A DNA stretch of 64,000 nucleotides from Phocaeicola abscessus CCUG 55929. Lineage in GTDB: Bacteria; Bacteroidota; Bacteroidia; Bacteroidales; Bacteroidaceae. The notes under the pieces were generated by a model. The model was not told the origin of the DNA, did no database searches, and saw nothing but the letters and a program-made list of their open reading frames with translations. The stretch lies in assembly GCF_000312445.1 (NCBI RefSeq), contig NZ_HE997182.1, positions 468,712-532,711 on the forward strand, given 5' to 3'. Of this stretch, positions 18,601 through 27,400 are shown piece after piece. Position 1 is the first letter of the stretch. Each line of letters starts with the position of its first letter. The position numbers and the translations under genes were made by a program.

Positions 18601-18982
18601 GTTGCATGGTCGCGAAGAAGGGTTTATTTTTGACGGAATGAAGGAGAATGGACAACAGAATGACATCCCGATTACGGCGCAGGATTTCGGTCAATTGGTC
18701 GGAGGACGTTCGTACAATTCTGTCGGGAAGATCTTTTCACATAAAGCCACGAACTCGCGTTTACGGGAATTGTCTGTCGGTTATGCCATCCCCTTAAAGG
18801 GAGCGCTGATAAAAGGGATGGAAGTGTCGCTTGTCGGTCGTAATCTCTTTTTTATTTATAACGGATGCAAATGGTTCGATCCCGATGTCACTTACAATAC
18901 GAGAGTGAACGGACAGGGTTTTGAAAGCGCTTTCCTGCCGATGAGTCGCAGTGTAGGGCTGAATATTAAACTTAAATTATAA
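15605..18982 (+). CDS. SusC-type TonB-dependent transducer with STN domain
   Basis: Outer-membrane receptor of about 1125 aa that would both import a ligand and signal to FecR. ATG 15605 is chosen because the earlier open frame overlaps fecR and lacks a signal peptide, whereas MDKMSAPYTFLWKT leads into a hydrophobic core ending near SSATEQ. In order: signal peptide, STN (secretin/TonB short N-terminal) domain at about 48-115 (VSLKEVLNVIEKQSDFLF), carboxypeptidase-regulatory-like domain (about 130-215, VSGTITDSNGDPVIGANV), TonB/SusC signature EEVVVTALGIERNKK, plug and barrel. The STN domain is the part that contacts FecR-type regulators in Fec-like signalling, fitting the fecR gene just upstream. 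The barrel ends LPMSRSVGLNIKLKL. Confidence 0.93.
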   Translation: MDKMSAPYTFLWKTRGLKFRLNLYVVYFIFSLIPFFSSATEQTNLSGIKISIRRENVSLKEVLNVIEKQSDFLFLRDDHVDIEKRVSINVRDKSLEETLDILFEHSDVNYKIAGKHVWLSVKKEKLDEREQIRQKKRVSGTITDSNGDPVIGANVVEIGEPTNGTITDMNGNFSIETNANAILKISYIGYVEQEVKTSAQKTLRIVLNEDTKFLEEVVVTALGIERNKKTLSYSSQQVDVMGLSKIKDVSLGNSLSGKIAGVTILSSTGSAGVTGDPRIIIRGNRSIHGNNQPLIVVDGNPYSSSGGGLSRLNPDDIASMNVLKGPTAAALYGSSAQNGAVIVTTKKGKIGKPQIEINSSSVFDQPFLYPEFQNEYSQGSNGVYSANAEGDSWGARMMGQTVKNWTGEDIPLLPQKNNVKDIFGTGYNLVNGISYSAGNEKYSAYFSYANTTAQGLINTNKMQRHNFNLKMTAELWKHVTFDFKVTWYLEDVKNSPDQGDSDFSPMMQAFIMPRSIRTKDIKAGSYVDEMGHLKQLTWTPKSTLVLNPYWAKKGRENPSKSNMVNSLAVLKYRFTDWLTLQLRSGLRRSNSSYESKVYWDTYYINTGKGDYRKGSSESQDFNADFLVTFTKKVAPTWAVNASIGGEWRDSKGSWIDTRVKEGGLSMENKFGLAYAANGVAATENDWHTQKQSIYGMGQLAFHDYLFLDVTWRNDWSSTLPSPYRYAYPSVGLTAVISEMVPLSKWFSFVKLRGIYAEVGNDAPRSMIYQTFEVQDGGPLGWVSPKSTRMPVGLIPEKTKSWEAGAEIRFLQDRLGLDFTYYKSNTYNQLMRVTTPPTSGYGSTWFNTGNIQNKGIEIILWGTPVQTIDWSWDVQINYAKNINTVVELSPTLDRYKLATPDQAMGQSWVEKGRPFGEIYVRDFQKNAAGRYLVSEKGMPLVETDPVTYLGNFNYDWTSSMTNTFKYKNWNLYFLIDWNNGGYRVSGSESYLMFYGTGKNSLHGREEGFIFDGMKENGQQNDIPITAQDFGQLVGGRSYNSVGKIFSHKATNSRLRELSVGYAIPLKGALIKGMEVSLVGRNLFFIYNGCKWFDPDVTYNTRVNGQGFESAFLPMSRSVGLNIKLKL

Positions 18983-19009
18983 CGGTGTAAGAAGAAAGGA
19001 ATCACGATT

Positions 19010-20677
19010 ATGAAGAACGTAGAAAAAAATAGATGCTTTTTGATTCTCGTAGCGGGAATGACGATTTTTTCGGTCGTATGGTTTTCGTGTACGGACGATT
19101 TTACGAAATATAATATGGATAAAAACGAAATCATGGAACTTGGTCAATCTCAATATGCCGGAGCTTTCAGCCGAATATTGAAGACCTCTCTGGATTGGTA
19201 TGACTGTGAGATGCATGATATTTCCAATGCGGTCACCCTGCATTCTTCGGGTTATACCGTGACTGGTTTTCCGCTGTTGGACAGGTTCGCGCTTCGCGCC
19301 GGTTGGACGCAATCGGCTTTCTTGGATCAATCCAATGCCATCTTTTATGCGAATGCGATCATGGATAAAGCTCAAGAAAGCGGAGATATGAATGTCTATA
19401 ACATGATAAAGATATATCGGAGTTTCAGCTTCCTTTTACTGACCGATGTGTGGGGGCCTATCCCCTATAAGGAATTGGGAAACGGAAAGTTGACGGTTCG
19501 CTACGAGAGCCAAAGAGATGTCTATTATCAGCTGTTCGAAGATTTGACCGCAGCGGTCGCCGCCCTGACGGAAGAACTGAATAAAAATCCCGCGCTGAAT
19601 GTCTTTGGAGCGGGCGATGTGATTTTCGGCGGAAGCGTATCGCAATGGGTGAAATTCGCCAACGTCATCCGGTTGCGCATGGCATTGCGCATTTCGAACG
19701 TAGAACCGGAAAAGGCAAAGCTGGAAGGAGAGGCGGCTATAGCCACCAATCTGTTGCTGAAATATGCCGGCACGGATGATATGAGCCTGCCCACCGATCC
19801 CAAATTCAATATGAAGAACGATAACGGATATAACCGGATGAATGGCTATGGAGAGGTTATTATGAGCAATAACATGGAAAGTTTCTTGATCGGTTTTAAA
19901 GACCCTCGGGTGAAAGAATTTTTCTCTCCCACCACAGAAGAAGGATGGGCGGTAGCCGACTTCCCCGAATTTGCTTATCGTATCGGGAAATATTGCGGCA
20001 TGGCGAGCGGTACGCCGCATGCCAAAAAGGATCCGGTCTATCTCTCTCATTCGAAGATGGGGCCGCGCTTTCATCCGGACAGGATGTATATAACTCCGAC
20101 TCCTGTTTTCAATGCGGCCGAAACATGGTTCCTGTTGGCGGAAGCGGCCTGGAGAGAATGGAGCGGAGCCGGAGACATGAAAACGAATTACGAAACAGGT
20201 ATTCGGGAATCGATGAAACAGTGGGGGATTACCGATCAAACCGAAATCGATTCGTATCTCGACGGAGAATCCAAACCTTCTGCCACAGAATATTGCCGTG
20301 CGGAAATAGAAGGAGAGCAAACAAAATTTGTCACGACGATCGAACAGCCATTGAGTACGATTTGCGTGAAATTCTCTTCCGATAAGCAGGAACAGTACGA
20401 GCAGATTATCACGCAAAAATGGTTGGCCATGTATCCGAACAGTACGGAAGCCTGGGCTGAATACAGGAGAACCAGATTGCCGAAGTTATATCCGAAGAAA
20501 TCGTCCGTGAATCCGAATGTGGATCCGGCTAAAGGGCAAGTCTTGACCCGTTTACCTTTTATTGAAGATGAGGTCGCTTCCAATCGGGAAGAAATCGCAA
20601 AGGCAATTCAATTATTAGGAGGGCCTGATTTGGAAACGACCCCTTTATGGTGGGATATACATCCGAATGGGAAATAG
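19010..20677 (+). CDS. SusD-like outer-membrane lipoprotein
   Basis: Surface ligand-binding partner of the preceding SusC-type receptor, starting 27 bases after it. It is 555 aa with a lipoprotein signal peptide (lipobox WFSC, Cys27). The sequence is of the divergent SusD-like group: DDFTKYNMDKNEIM near the start, IKIYRSFSFLLLTDVWGPIPYKE in the helical core, AAETWFLLAEAAWREW, and a C-terminal WLAMYPNSTEAWAEYRRTRLPKLYP. That Asn/Glu-rich ending is typical of this group and differs from the RRERRxEL motif of canonical SusD. Ligand unknown; the phosphodiesterase next in the cluster hints at a phosphate-containing target. Confidence 0.9.
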   Translation: MKNVEKNRCFLILVAGMTIFSVVWFSCTDDFTKYNMDKNEIMELGQSQYAGAFSRILKTSLDWYDCEMHDISNAVTLHSSGYTVTGFPLLDRFALRAGWTQSAFLDQSNAIFYANAIMDKAQESGDMNVYNMIKIYRSFSFLLLTDVWGPIPYKELGNGKLTVRYESQRDVYYQLFEDLTAAVAALTEELNKNPALNVFGAGDVIFGGSVSQWVKFANVIRLRMALRISNVEPEKAKLEGEAAIATNLLLKYAGTDDMSLPTDPKFNMKNDNGYNRMNGYGEVIMSNNMESFLIGFKDPRVKEFFSPTTEEGWAVADFPEFAYRIGKYCGMASGTPHAKKDPVYLSHSKMGPRFHPDRMYITPTPVFNAAETWFLLAEAAWREWSGAGDMKTNYETGIRESMKQWGITDQTEIDSYLDGESKPSATEYCRAEIEGEQTKFVTTIEQPLSTICVKFSSDKQEQYEQIITQKWLAMYPNSTEAWAEYRRTRLPKLYPKKSSVNPNVDPAKGQVLTRLPFIEDEVASNREEIAKAIQLLGGPDLETTPLWWDIHPNGK

Positions 20678-20682
20678 ACGTG

Positions 20683-20709
20683 GGCGAAACGACCCGATGC
20701 CGTTTCGCC
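20683..20709 (+). terminator. Hairpin after the susD-like gene
   Basis: GGCGAAACG (20683-20691) and CGTTTCGCC (20701-20709) form a perfect 9-bp stem with a 9-base loop, 5 bases after the stop codon. No strong T run follows, so read-through into the phosphodiesterase gene at 20807 is likely. It could set the higher susCD to enzyme mRNA ratio common in such operons. Confidence 0.55.
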
Positions 20710-20806
20710 GGACTTCGAGGTATCTTTATAAAGGGCTTCTTCGTCAAAATCTTTTAGGGAAACCGCGTGGATGATTGTCTTTTATAATAAAAAATAAAAA
20801 GAGAAA

Positions 20807-21718
20807 ATGAAACAGCTTATTTATGCAGGATTGTTTATGGGTATGTGTGTTAGTTGTGTTTCTCCTTCGGGAGAAAACGGGCGGCAGAAAGGGCTACCGC
20901 ATGTATTGGTAATAGGTGTCGACGGAATGGGGGCACATGCTTTCTCGATGGGGCAAAACCTTCCCCACTTCGACTTTCTGATGCAGAACGGAGCTTATTC
21001 GTTAGCGGCTCGAACCATTATGCCGAGCGTCAGCGCTCCGGCGTGGACGACGCTTTTTACGGGAACTACGCCCGAACGTCACAGTGCGGGAGACAACGAT
21101 TGGAGAGTGCATAATCGCCCGATGGAACCGATTTACAAAAATGAATTCGACATGTTTCCTACCATGTTCGGGGAAATACGGGCTCGATATCCGGAAGCGG
21201 TTTTAGGAGCGATCTATCATTGGGGAACGATTGGCGAATTGATTGAAAAGGGAGTGTGCGATCTGAGTATCCCTGCTGGTTCGGAAGAGGAGGCGATACG
21301 GAAAACAGGTGATTTTATCGCAGAGAAAAAGCCGAATCTGACATTGGTGCATGTAGACCATCAAGATCATGCGGGGCATAGCGAAGGATATCAATCGAAT
21401 ACCTACGTTCGAGCTACGCTGAAGACGGATAGTCTGGTCGGGGCTTTGATGGAGTCGTTGAGAAAAGCGGATCTTCTCGATCGGACTTTTATTTTTATCG
21501 TGGCCGATCACGGAGGTTTTAAAACCGGTCACGGCAATGCCCGTCGGGAAGAAATGGAAGTGCCTTTCTTCATCTACGGACCGGGCGTAAAGAAAGGATA
21601 CCAAATAGAGCATCCGGTGTTCAATTATGATCTGGCACCGACCATTGAATGGCTGTTCGGAGTAGAACCGAACGAGTGGGTGGTCGGAAAACCGCTGAAA
21701 GATGCTTTCTCATGGTAG
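20807..21718 (+). CDS. Alkaline-phosphatase-superfamily phosphodiesterase lipoprotein
   Basis: Predicted envelope hydrolase of phosphodiester (or pyrophosphate) bonds, type I phosphodiesterase/nucleotide pyrophosphatase family. The 303-aa product has a lipobox (VSC, Cys17). It keeps the two-metal site pattern: Asp39 in GVDGMG, a Ser76 nucleophile candidate in PSVSAPAW (Thr in many family members), DHQDHAGH, ADHGG, and the late GHG histidine. It ends with the family's LAPTIEWLFGV and a surface loop. It is the same family as the C-terminal half of the GH20 fusion at 61531, with shared landmarks PS(V/A)SA, DHGG and GKPLKDAF/GRPMKQLF. Substrate unknown; nucleotide, glycerophosphodiester or polymer phosphodiester are all possible. 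Confidence 0.85.
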   Translation: MKQLIYAGLFMGMCVSCVSPSGENGRQKGLPHVLVIGVDGMGAHAFSMGQNLPHFDFLMQNGAYSLAARTIMPSVSAPAWTTLFTGTTPERHSAGDNDWRVHNRPMEPIYKNEFDMFPTMFGEIRARYPEAVLGAIYHWGTIGELIEKGVCDLSIPAGSEEEAIRKTGDFIAEKKPNLTLVHVDHQDHAGHSEGYQSNTYVRATLKTDSLVGALMESLRKADLLDRTFIFIVADHGGFKTGHGNARREEMEVPFFIYGPGVKKGYQIEHPVFNYDLAPTIEWLFGVEPNEWVVGKPLKDAFSW

Positions 21719-21856
21719 ATCAATCTCTTTTTCGACTGCCTGGATGAATGAAATGCACCTGGAGAAAGATTCGGGTCGGGAAGAATAATAACGTTCAAGT
21801 AGTCTTTTTTCACCTTATTTCTAAACCGGATTAAAGAAAGTTCCTTGTTTTTCCTA

Positions 21857-21864
21857 TATCTTTG
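21857..21864 (+). promoter_or_regulatory. -7 promoter element before the ECF sigma gene
   Basis: TATCTTTG is a perfect TAnnTTTG element 22 bases before the ATG at 21887. No convincing TTG -33 element lies at 19-21 bases upstream, so the assignment rests on the -7 box alone. If real, the sigma gene has its own promoter as well as read-through from upstream. Confidence 0.4.
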
Positions 21865-21886
21865 AAATGCTAATACGTGAAAACAG

Positions 21887-22471
21887 ATGCCGCCTTTAGG
21901 AAAAAGAGATTTTAAAGAGATCTATACGCATTATTTTAAGAGATCTTTTCTTTTTATCAAATCGTACGTCTTTGACGATATGATAGCGGAAGATATTGTC
22001 TCCGATTGCATTATCTCGACTTGGCAGCATGCTCAGAAAATAACCATCGTCAATTTGGACGCTTACTTGCATACGCTCCTGAAAAATAGAGTGTTGAATT
22101 ATTTGAAACACGAACGCATCAAATATACGCTTTTTAGCAAAATAAAGGATGAGCAGGTCGAAGAACTGTCACTGAGGATCAATACGCTTGAATCGTGTTT
22201 CCCGCAGCAGGTCTTGACCGGCGAAATCCAGAGAATAGTGCGACAGACATTGGATCAGGTCTCCTCGCAAAGCAAGGAGATTTTTACGCAAAGTCGATTC
22301 CACGGAAAAACGAACCAGGAAATAGCCTCCATGATGAATCTGACCATAAAAAGCGTAGAATATCATATCACAAAAGTGTTGAAACTGCTGCGGATGAGTT
22401 TGAAAGATTATCTGCTCGGCTTCGTTTTTGCCCTTGCAGAAGCCGTCGAAAATCTCAAAATATTTTTTTGA
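21887..22471 (+). CDS. ECF-type RNA polymerase sigma factor
   Basis: Extracytoplasmic-function sigma factor of 194 aa. Region 2 is recognisable as YTHYFKRSFLFIKSYVFDDMIAEDIVSDCIISTW, where the AEDIV-D segment is diagnostic. Region 4 is recognisable by QSRFHGKTNQEIASMMNLTIKSVEYHITKVLKLLR, with a helix-turn-helix. By family rule it recruits RNA polymerase to the promoter of its own SusCD locus when FecR releases it. It lies at the downstream end of the fecR-susC-susD-phosphodiesterase cluster rather than in front of fecR, so its partner is probably the FecR at 14491. It could instead drive the catabolic operon that starts 230 bases downstream. Confidence 0.88.
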   Translation: MPPLGKRDFKEIYTHYFKRSFLFIKSYVFDDMIAEDIVSDCIISTWQHAQKITIVNLDAYLHTLLKNRVLNYLKHERIKYTLFSKIKDEQVEELSLRINTLESCFPQQVLTGEIQRIVRQTLDQVSSQSKEIFTQSRFHGKTNQEIASMMNLTIKSVEYHITKVLKLLRMSLKDYLLGFVFALAEAVENLKIFF

Positions 22472-22534
22472 AGCTTGCTAAGCCAGTCAAAGGGTCCAAA
22501 ATAACTTTTTGGAGTTTGCTAAGCCGCTCAAGAG
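22466..22534. repeat. Imperfect direct repeat with small hairpin after the sigma gene
   Basis: TTGCTAAGCC occurs at 22475-22484 and again at 22516-22525, each preceded by a T run and followed two or more bases later by TCAA, giving a 41-base period. Between them TCCAAAA (22495-22501) and TTTTGGA (22507-22513) can pair. It may be a weak terminator of the sigma gene or a regulator-binding repeat. Confidence 0.4.
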
Positions 22535-22592
22535 CTTCTTTCTCGTCCGTTTCTTCGCAATATCTTCTTTTTTAGGGTATCTCGATCTTAAG

Positions 22593-22606
22593 TTGTCTTA
22601 AGACAA
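22593..22606. promoter_or_regulatory. Perfect 14-bp palindrome upstream of the catabolic operon
   Basis: TTGTCTTAAGACAA is a perfect palindrome about 100 bases before the metallophosphoesterase start codon. A second CTTAAG core lies just before it (22587-22592). This is the size and symmetry expected for a dimeric regulator site. No regulator other than the ECF sigma and FecR is encoded nearby. Confidence 0.4.
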
Positions 22607-22703
22607 AAGATCTTTTTAAAAAAGGGATTCTACGTGGGAAAAACCGGAGAAAGACGGAAATAAAAAGGAGATGAATTAATTTCACGATTGAATTTTTAAT
22701 ACG

Positions 22704-24404
22704 ATGCAACGAAGAAATTTTATCAAATCTTCAGGATGGATTGCCGGAACGGCATTGGCATCCTCACTGTCGGCATGGGCCCGACCTGTCCGGCTCGTTC
22801 CGGGGGGTAAGCGCGGCAGCGACCGCTTGCAAACGCCCGAATGGATCACCCGCTTTGCGGAACTTAAAACGCAAGTAATGGAAAAACGCAGACAAGCGGC
22901 AGGAATGTCGATTCAACCAGTTCGGAAGAAAGTCGGGGAGCAGGCATCTGCTTTTTCGATCGACCTGCACGGTGTGGAAACGCTCTTCCTGTCGGCTGTG
23001 CGCGGCGACCAGAGTGGGCAATGGGATTATGCCGTCTGGGGAAATGCCCGGCTGATCGCCCCCGGGGGGAAGAGCGTCTGGTTGGACGAGGTTCCGTTTG
23101 AATACGAACGGACGGGACATGACAGCGTTCCTCGGATGCGAGTAAACGATAGCGGCGAACCCATCCGTATTGCCGGGAAGGTTTATGAGCGCGGCGTTTT
23201 CTGTTTTGCCGACTCGATGCTGGCGTATCCGATACGCGGGAAATATGAACGTTTCGAGGCGGAGATCGGCGTGGAGGATCATGCTCAGAAAAAGGGCGCT
23301 GTCTTTTTCAGTGCCTCGAATGTCGATGCCGCTCTTCTCGCAAAAGCGTTTTACCGACAGTATCCGGAACAAGCCGGCGCTTTATATGCCGCTTCGATGG
23401 CTGTGGGGAAAAATATGGAGACATTGTTGCTGATGCCGGATGCATCGATAGAGCGCGCCCTGGTGAAGATGTTGCTGGGAAAACTGAAAGGAGAGATAGC
23501 GGAATACCGGACACAATTAGAAAGTGCGGAAGCCGAAACCGGTTTGAAAAACCGACTGGTGGTTTATCTTACCTTGTTCGAGCAGCTGCACGAAGCCTAT
23601 CTGATGCAACGGACGCGGGAGTCGAAATTTTCGTTTGCTTTCCTGACCGATGTGCACTTGTATGAGAATAATGCCCGGGGCAGCGCCGACGGTTTCAGAC
23701 GAGCGCTGGAACAGGTGAAGCTGAGGGACGTGGATTTCCTCCTGTTCGGCGGCGATAATGCGCCCGTAGATCATTACCGGCCGGGCGACGAACGGGCGGA
23801 AGCGTTGATGAAAACGTTCAAGGACATGGTCGACGGAAACGGGCAAAAAGCTTATTATATGGCTGGCAATCACGATCTGGTGTTTACGGACGGCTCGCTG
23901 GATGTGCAAAGCCTCCGTACGTATGAGAAAGTTTTCGGTCCCGCCTATTACTCGTTTACCCATAAAGGTGTGCATTTTATCGTGCTCAACAGCAATGAAC
24001 AGGACGGGAAAGGAGAGTATCGCTTGGGCGAAGGGCAGATCGCATGGCTGAGAAAAGACCTGAAGGCTGTCGGAACCGACGTGCCCATCGTCCTCGCCAT
24101 GCATGTCCCGATGCTTTCGCTCTATTATCCGGCCATCGAAGGACGTTATGTGACGAGCGACGGCATGTTTTCGAATTATAAGGAGGTGTGGGATATGCTT
24201 CGCGACTACCGGGTAGAGCTCGTCCTGCAGGGGCATCAGCATGTGTATGAGGAAATATATACCCGAAAGACGCAATTCGTCACCGGTGGGGCTATCTGCG
24301 ACAATTGGTGGTTGGAGGGCGGTTTTGGCGATACTTTCAGCGGTTACCTGATGGTGTATGTCGATCGCGATGACCGTATTACGTGGGAATATGTCTGTTT
24401 TTAA
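22704..24404 (+). CDS. Exported NPCBM-domain calcineurin-like metallophosphoesterase
   Basis: Two-domain exported phosphoesterase of 566 aa. The Tat-like signal (RRNFIKSSG, then hydrophobic to about residue 26) suggests export as a folded metalloenzyme. Residues of about 80-205 resemble the NPCBM carbohydrate-binding module (FSIDLHGVETLFLSA, YERGVFCFADSMLAYPI, FEAEIGVEDHA). The C-terminal half is a calcineurin-type domain: DVH at 316-318, GGDN near 352, GNHD near 391, an AMHVP histidine and GHQHVYEE near 512. All metal-ligand blocks are present, so it should be active. An NPCBM in front of a phosphoesterase suggests it acts on a phosphorylated glycan. First gene of the operon running to 31875; the next gene starts only 11 bases after it. 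Confidence 0.85.
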   Translation: MQRRNFIKSSGWIAGTALASSLSAWARPVRLVPGGKRGSDRLQTPEWITRFAELKTQVMEKRRQAAGMSIQPVRKKVGEQASAFSIDLHGVETLFLSAVRGDQSGQWDYAVWGNARLIAPGGKSVWLDEVPFEYERTGHDSVPRMRVNDSGEPIRIAGKVYERGVFCFADSMLAYPIRGKYERFEAEIGVEDHAQKKGAVFFSASNVDAALLAKAFYRQYPEQAGALYAASMAVGKNMETLLLMPDASIERALVKMLLGKLKGEIAEYRTQLESAEAETGLKNRLVVYLTLFEQLHEAYLMQRTRESKFSFAFLTDVHLYENNARGSADGFRRALEQVKLRDVDFLLFGGDNAPVDHYRPGDERAEALMKTFKDMVDGNGQKAYYMAGNHDLVFTDGSLDVQSLRTYEKVFGPAYYSFTHKGVHFIVLNSNEQDGKGEYRLGEGQIAWLRKDLKAVGTDVPIVLAMHVPMLSLYYPAIEGRYVTSDGMFSNYKEVWDMLRDYRVELVLQGHQHVYEEIYTRKTQFVTGGAICDNWWLEGGFGDTFSGYLMVYVDRDDRITWEYVCF

Positions 24405-24415
24405 TCTCGATCACA

Positions 24416-27400
24416 ATGAATAGGTCCCCAATCAAACAACTCTCTCTGATTGTCGTAGTCGCGTTTCTTAGCTGTTCCGCCTGCTGTTCTTCCACTGTTT
24501 TTCCCAATGGAGAGAGTGCTTATCTTTCCTGCGCTCCCGACGGCATTCCGTTTGTTGTTGCCGACAGCGCCTGGGCGGTAGATAAGTTGGGGAATCACCG
24601 GGCGGTAGTGTCCGTTTCGTCTCATAATGGAAATGCGGTGGTTGCGGTGCTTCCGTGGCGGCGCTCGGATTTGAACCCGGCGCGGAAGCGAATTGTGGTG
24701 TACGATGCGGCTACGGGTTTGTCTGTGCGGAATGTCAAGACTTACCGGGTTTCGGCCGAAAAGGGCGTGGTTGTTTTCCAACCGGCCGAAAAGGGTGGAA
24801 TCTATCATATCTATTATCTTCCGTACGTTTTCAGGAGAGGATACGGTTCAGGACGATGGGATTCCAGGCCTTGGGAAGATTACGTACCTGCCTCGGGAAA
24901 TAACAACTATTTCGAAAAAAATAGTGATACACCAGTGCCTCTTACCAGTGACAGGGCGAATATTCCTGCGCAAACGGCCGATACTAAGTGGCTGGCTTCC
25001 CTACCGGCGGATCCCGAAGCACTTGAGAAGGCGTCGGTTTTGCGTTTTGAAAGTCGGCTCCGCTTCGATTTTCCTACGCCGATGGGATTGATTGCCACCC
25101 GGGAGGAGACGAAAGATCTTCTCGCGCAACACCCCGAAAATCCGATTCTTTTTACCGAAGACCGTGCCTATCCCATCCGTCTGACGGATCGGATTCCCGT
25201 CCGTTGGATTGAAAACGGTCCCTCCGATACTTTCGAAGGCTCGGCGATGCGGAATGAATATTATGTCTGGCAAATAGGACTGTGGTCTCCCCGGGAAAAA
25301 ACGACAAATGTGAGATTGACATTCTCCGACCTGATCGGCAAAAACGGAAGAATTGCCGCAAGTGAGATCACCTGTTTCAACCAGGAAGGTATCAATTGGG
25401 ACGGCAATCCGCTCGAGTTTCGGATAGATGTGCAGAAAGGCAAGGTTCAGGCGCTCTGGTGCGGCGTGCAAATTCCTGACATGGCGCACCCCGGGAAATA
25501 TAAGGGACGGGTTACGCTTACGGCGGACGGTATTCGGGAACGAATTCTCGATGTGACGATTCGGGTGCAGAAGGAAAGACTGAAAGACAGGGGAGAAGGA
25601 GAATTGTGGCGCCATGCGCGGTTGGCGTGGCTGAACTCCACGATCGGCATCGATGACGAACCGGTTGCTCCTTATCAAGCCATGGAGGTGGACTCGGAGA
25701 GGATACGGGCGACCGGGAAAACGCTGCTTCTTCAAGGCAACGGCCTTCCTCAGGCGATCGCCGTCAACGGCAAGGAAATTCTCGAGAAACCGGTCCGCTT
25801 TGTGGTAGAGACGCAAGGGGGCGACGTGACCTTCGACGCTTGCGGAGCAGCGCCTGAAAAGATTGCCGACGGATTGGCGATATGGCATACTTCCTCCAGG
25901 CAGCAAAGAATCCGTTTCGAGTGCGAAGGGCGCATGGAGTTCGACGGTTATATCCGCTACAAGATGAATGTTTCCTCTTTTGAACCAATTGCCGTTAAAG
26001 ATATTCGGCTCCTTTGCGATTATACCCCACAGGCTTCGGAATATTTCATCGGGATCGGATATGAAAAATATAAGGGCGGTTTCCGTCCCGCCTGCTACAA
26101 GTGGAATTGGAACGGGCCTTGGGACAGTTTCTGGACAGGCGGAACCGATGCGGGCTTGCACCTCGAATTTCTCGGGGGGAGTTATCACGGCCCCTTGTTG
26201 GAAGACTATAAGCCGGCGCCTCCGAGAGCATGGTCGAACGGAGGCAAAGGATCGGTAGCTATCTTCGGAGCAAGGGGTAAACCGGCGCAAGCGGTTGCTG
26301 CAACGGGAAGTACAACTTTATCGCCCGAGCCCGAAACGTTCGAATTTGCCCTGATGATCACGCCCGTGAAACCGGTCAATACGTGGAAACATTTTTCGAA
26401 AAGATATTCGCACGGCAGCACGGGGATGGAAGAAGCGGCCATACAGGGAGCGAATGTTCAGAACCTGCATCATGCCACTCGACTGAATCCGGTCATTAAT
26501 TATCCCTTTATCGTTCAGCAGCCGCTGATCGATTATATTCGCGAACAACACCGACACGACCGGAAAGTGAAACTCTACTATACCGTTCGTGAATTGTCGA
26601 ACTTTGCCGCCGAAATATTCGCCCTGAAAAGTTTGAATCACGAGATTTTCCCTTCCGGATGGGGACACGGACTTCCCTGGCTTTGCGAGCATTTGACGGA
26701 CGATTACAAGTTGGCCTGGTTCACCGAGATCGACGGCGATCAGTACGATGCTTCTCTCGTGGTAAACGGCTTTTCGAGGTGGATCAACTATTATTTGGAA
26801 GGATTGCGGTGGATGTTTCAGAACTACGAAATCGACGGCGTTTATCTGGACGATGTAGCTTACGACCGTCCCGTATTGAAACGGATGCGGAAAATCATGG
26901 AACAATACCGCCCCGGTTCGCTGATCGATCTGCATTCGCACGAACAGTATTCCATGGGGCCGGCCAATCAGTATATGGGCTTTTTCCCCTATATCGACCG
27001 CCTCTGGTTCGGCGAGGGATTCGATTATGAAAAGAAAAGGCCGGACGAGTGGCTGATCACTTTCTCTGGAATACCTTTCGGCTTGATGAGTGAAATGATC
27101 GAACGCGTGAATCCGTGGCTGGGGATGGTGTACGGAGCTACCGGACGTTACGGGTATGAAGAGAAATATTCTCCTGCGCCGGTATGGGCGCTGTGGCAAT
27201 CTTTCGGAATAGAAGAGGCCGAAATGAAAGGATATTGGGTGAAGGATTGTCCTGTGAAAACATCGCATCCCCTTGTGAAGGCGACGGCTTATCTCAAACC
27301 GGGAGAGGGATTGATCTCCGTAGGCAATTTCGATAGCCGGAAGCAATCGGTGAAATTGACGTTCGATTGGGATACACTCGGCATTTCTCCCGAGACGGCG

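Noticed and set aside
22466..22534. Start of a CRISPR array
   Set aside because: Only two imperfect repeat copies with one spacer-like gap and no cas genes nearby.
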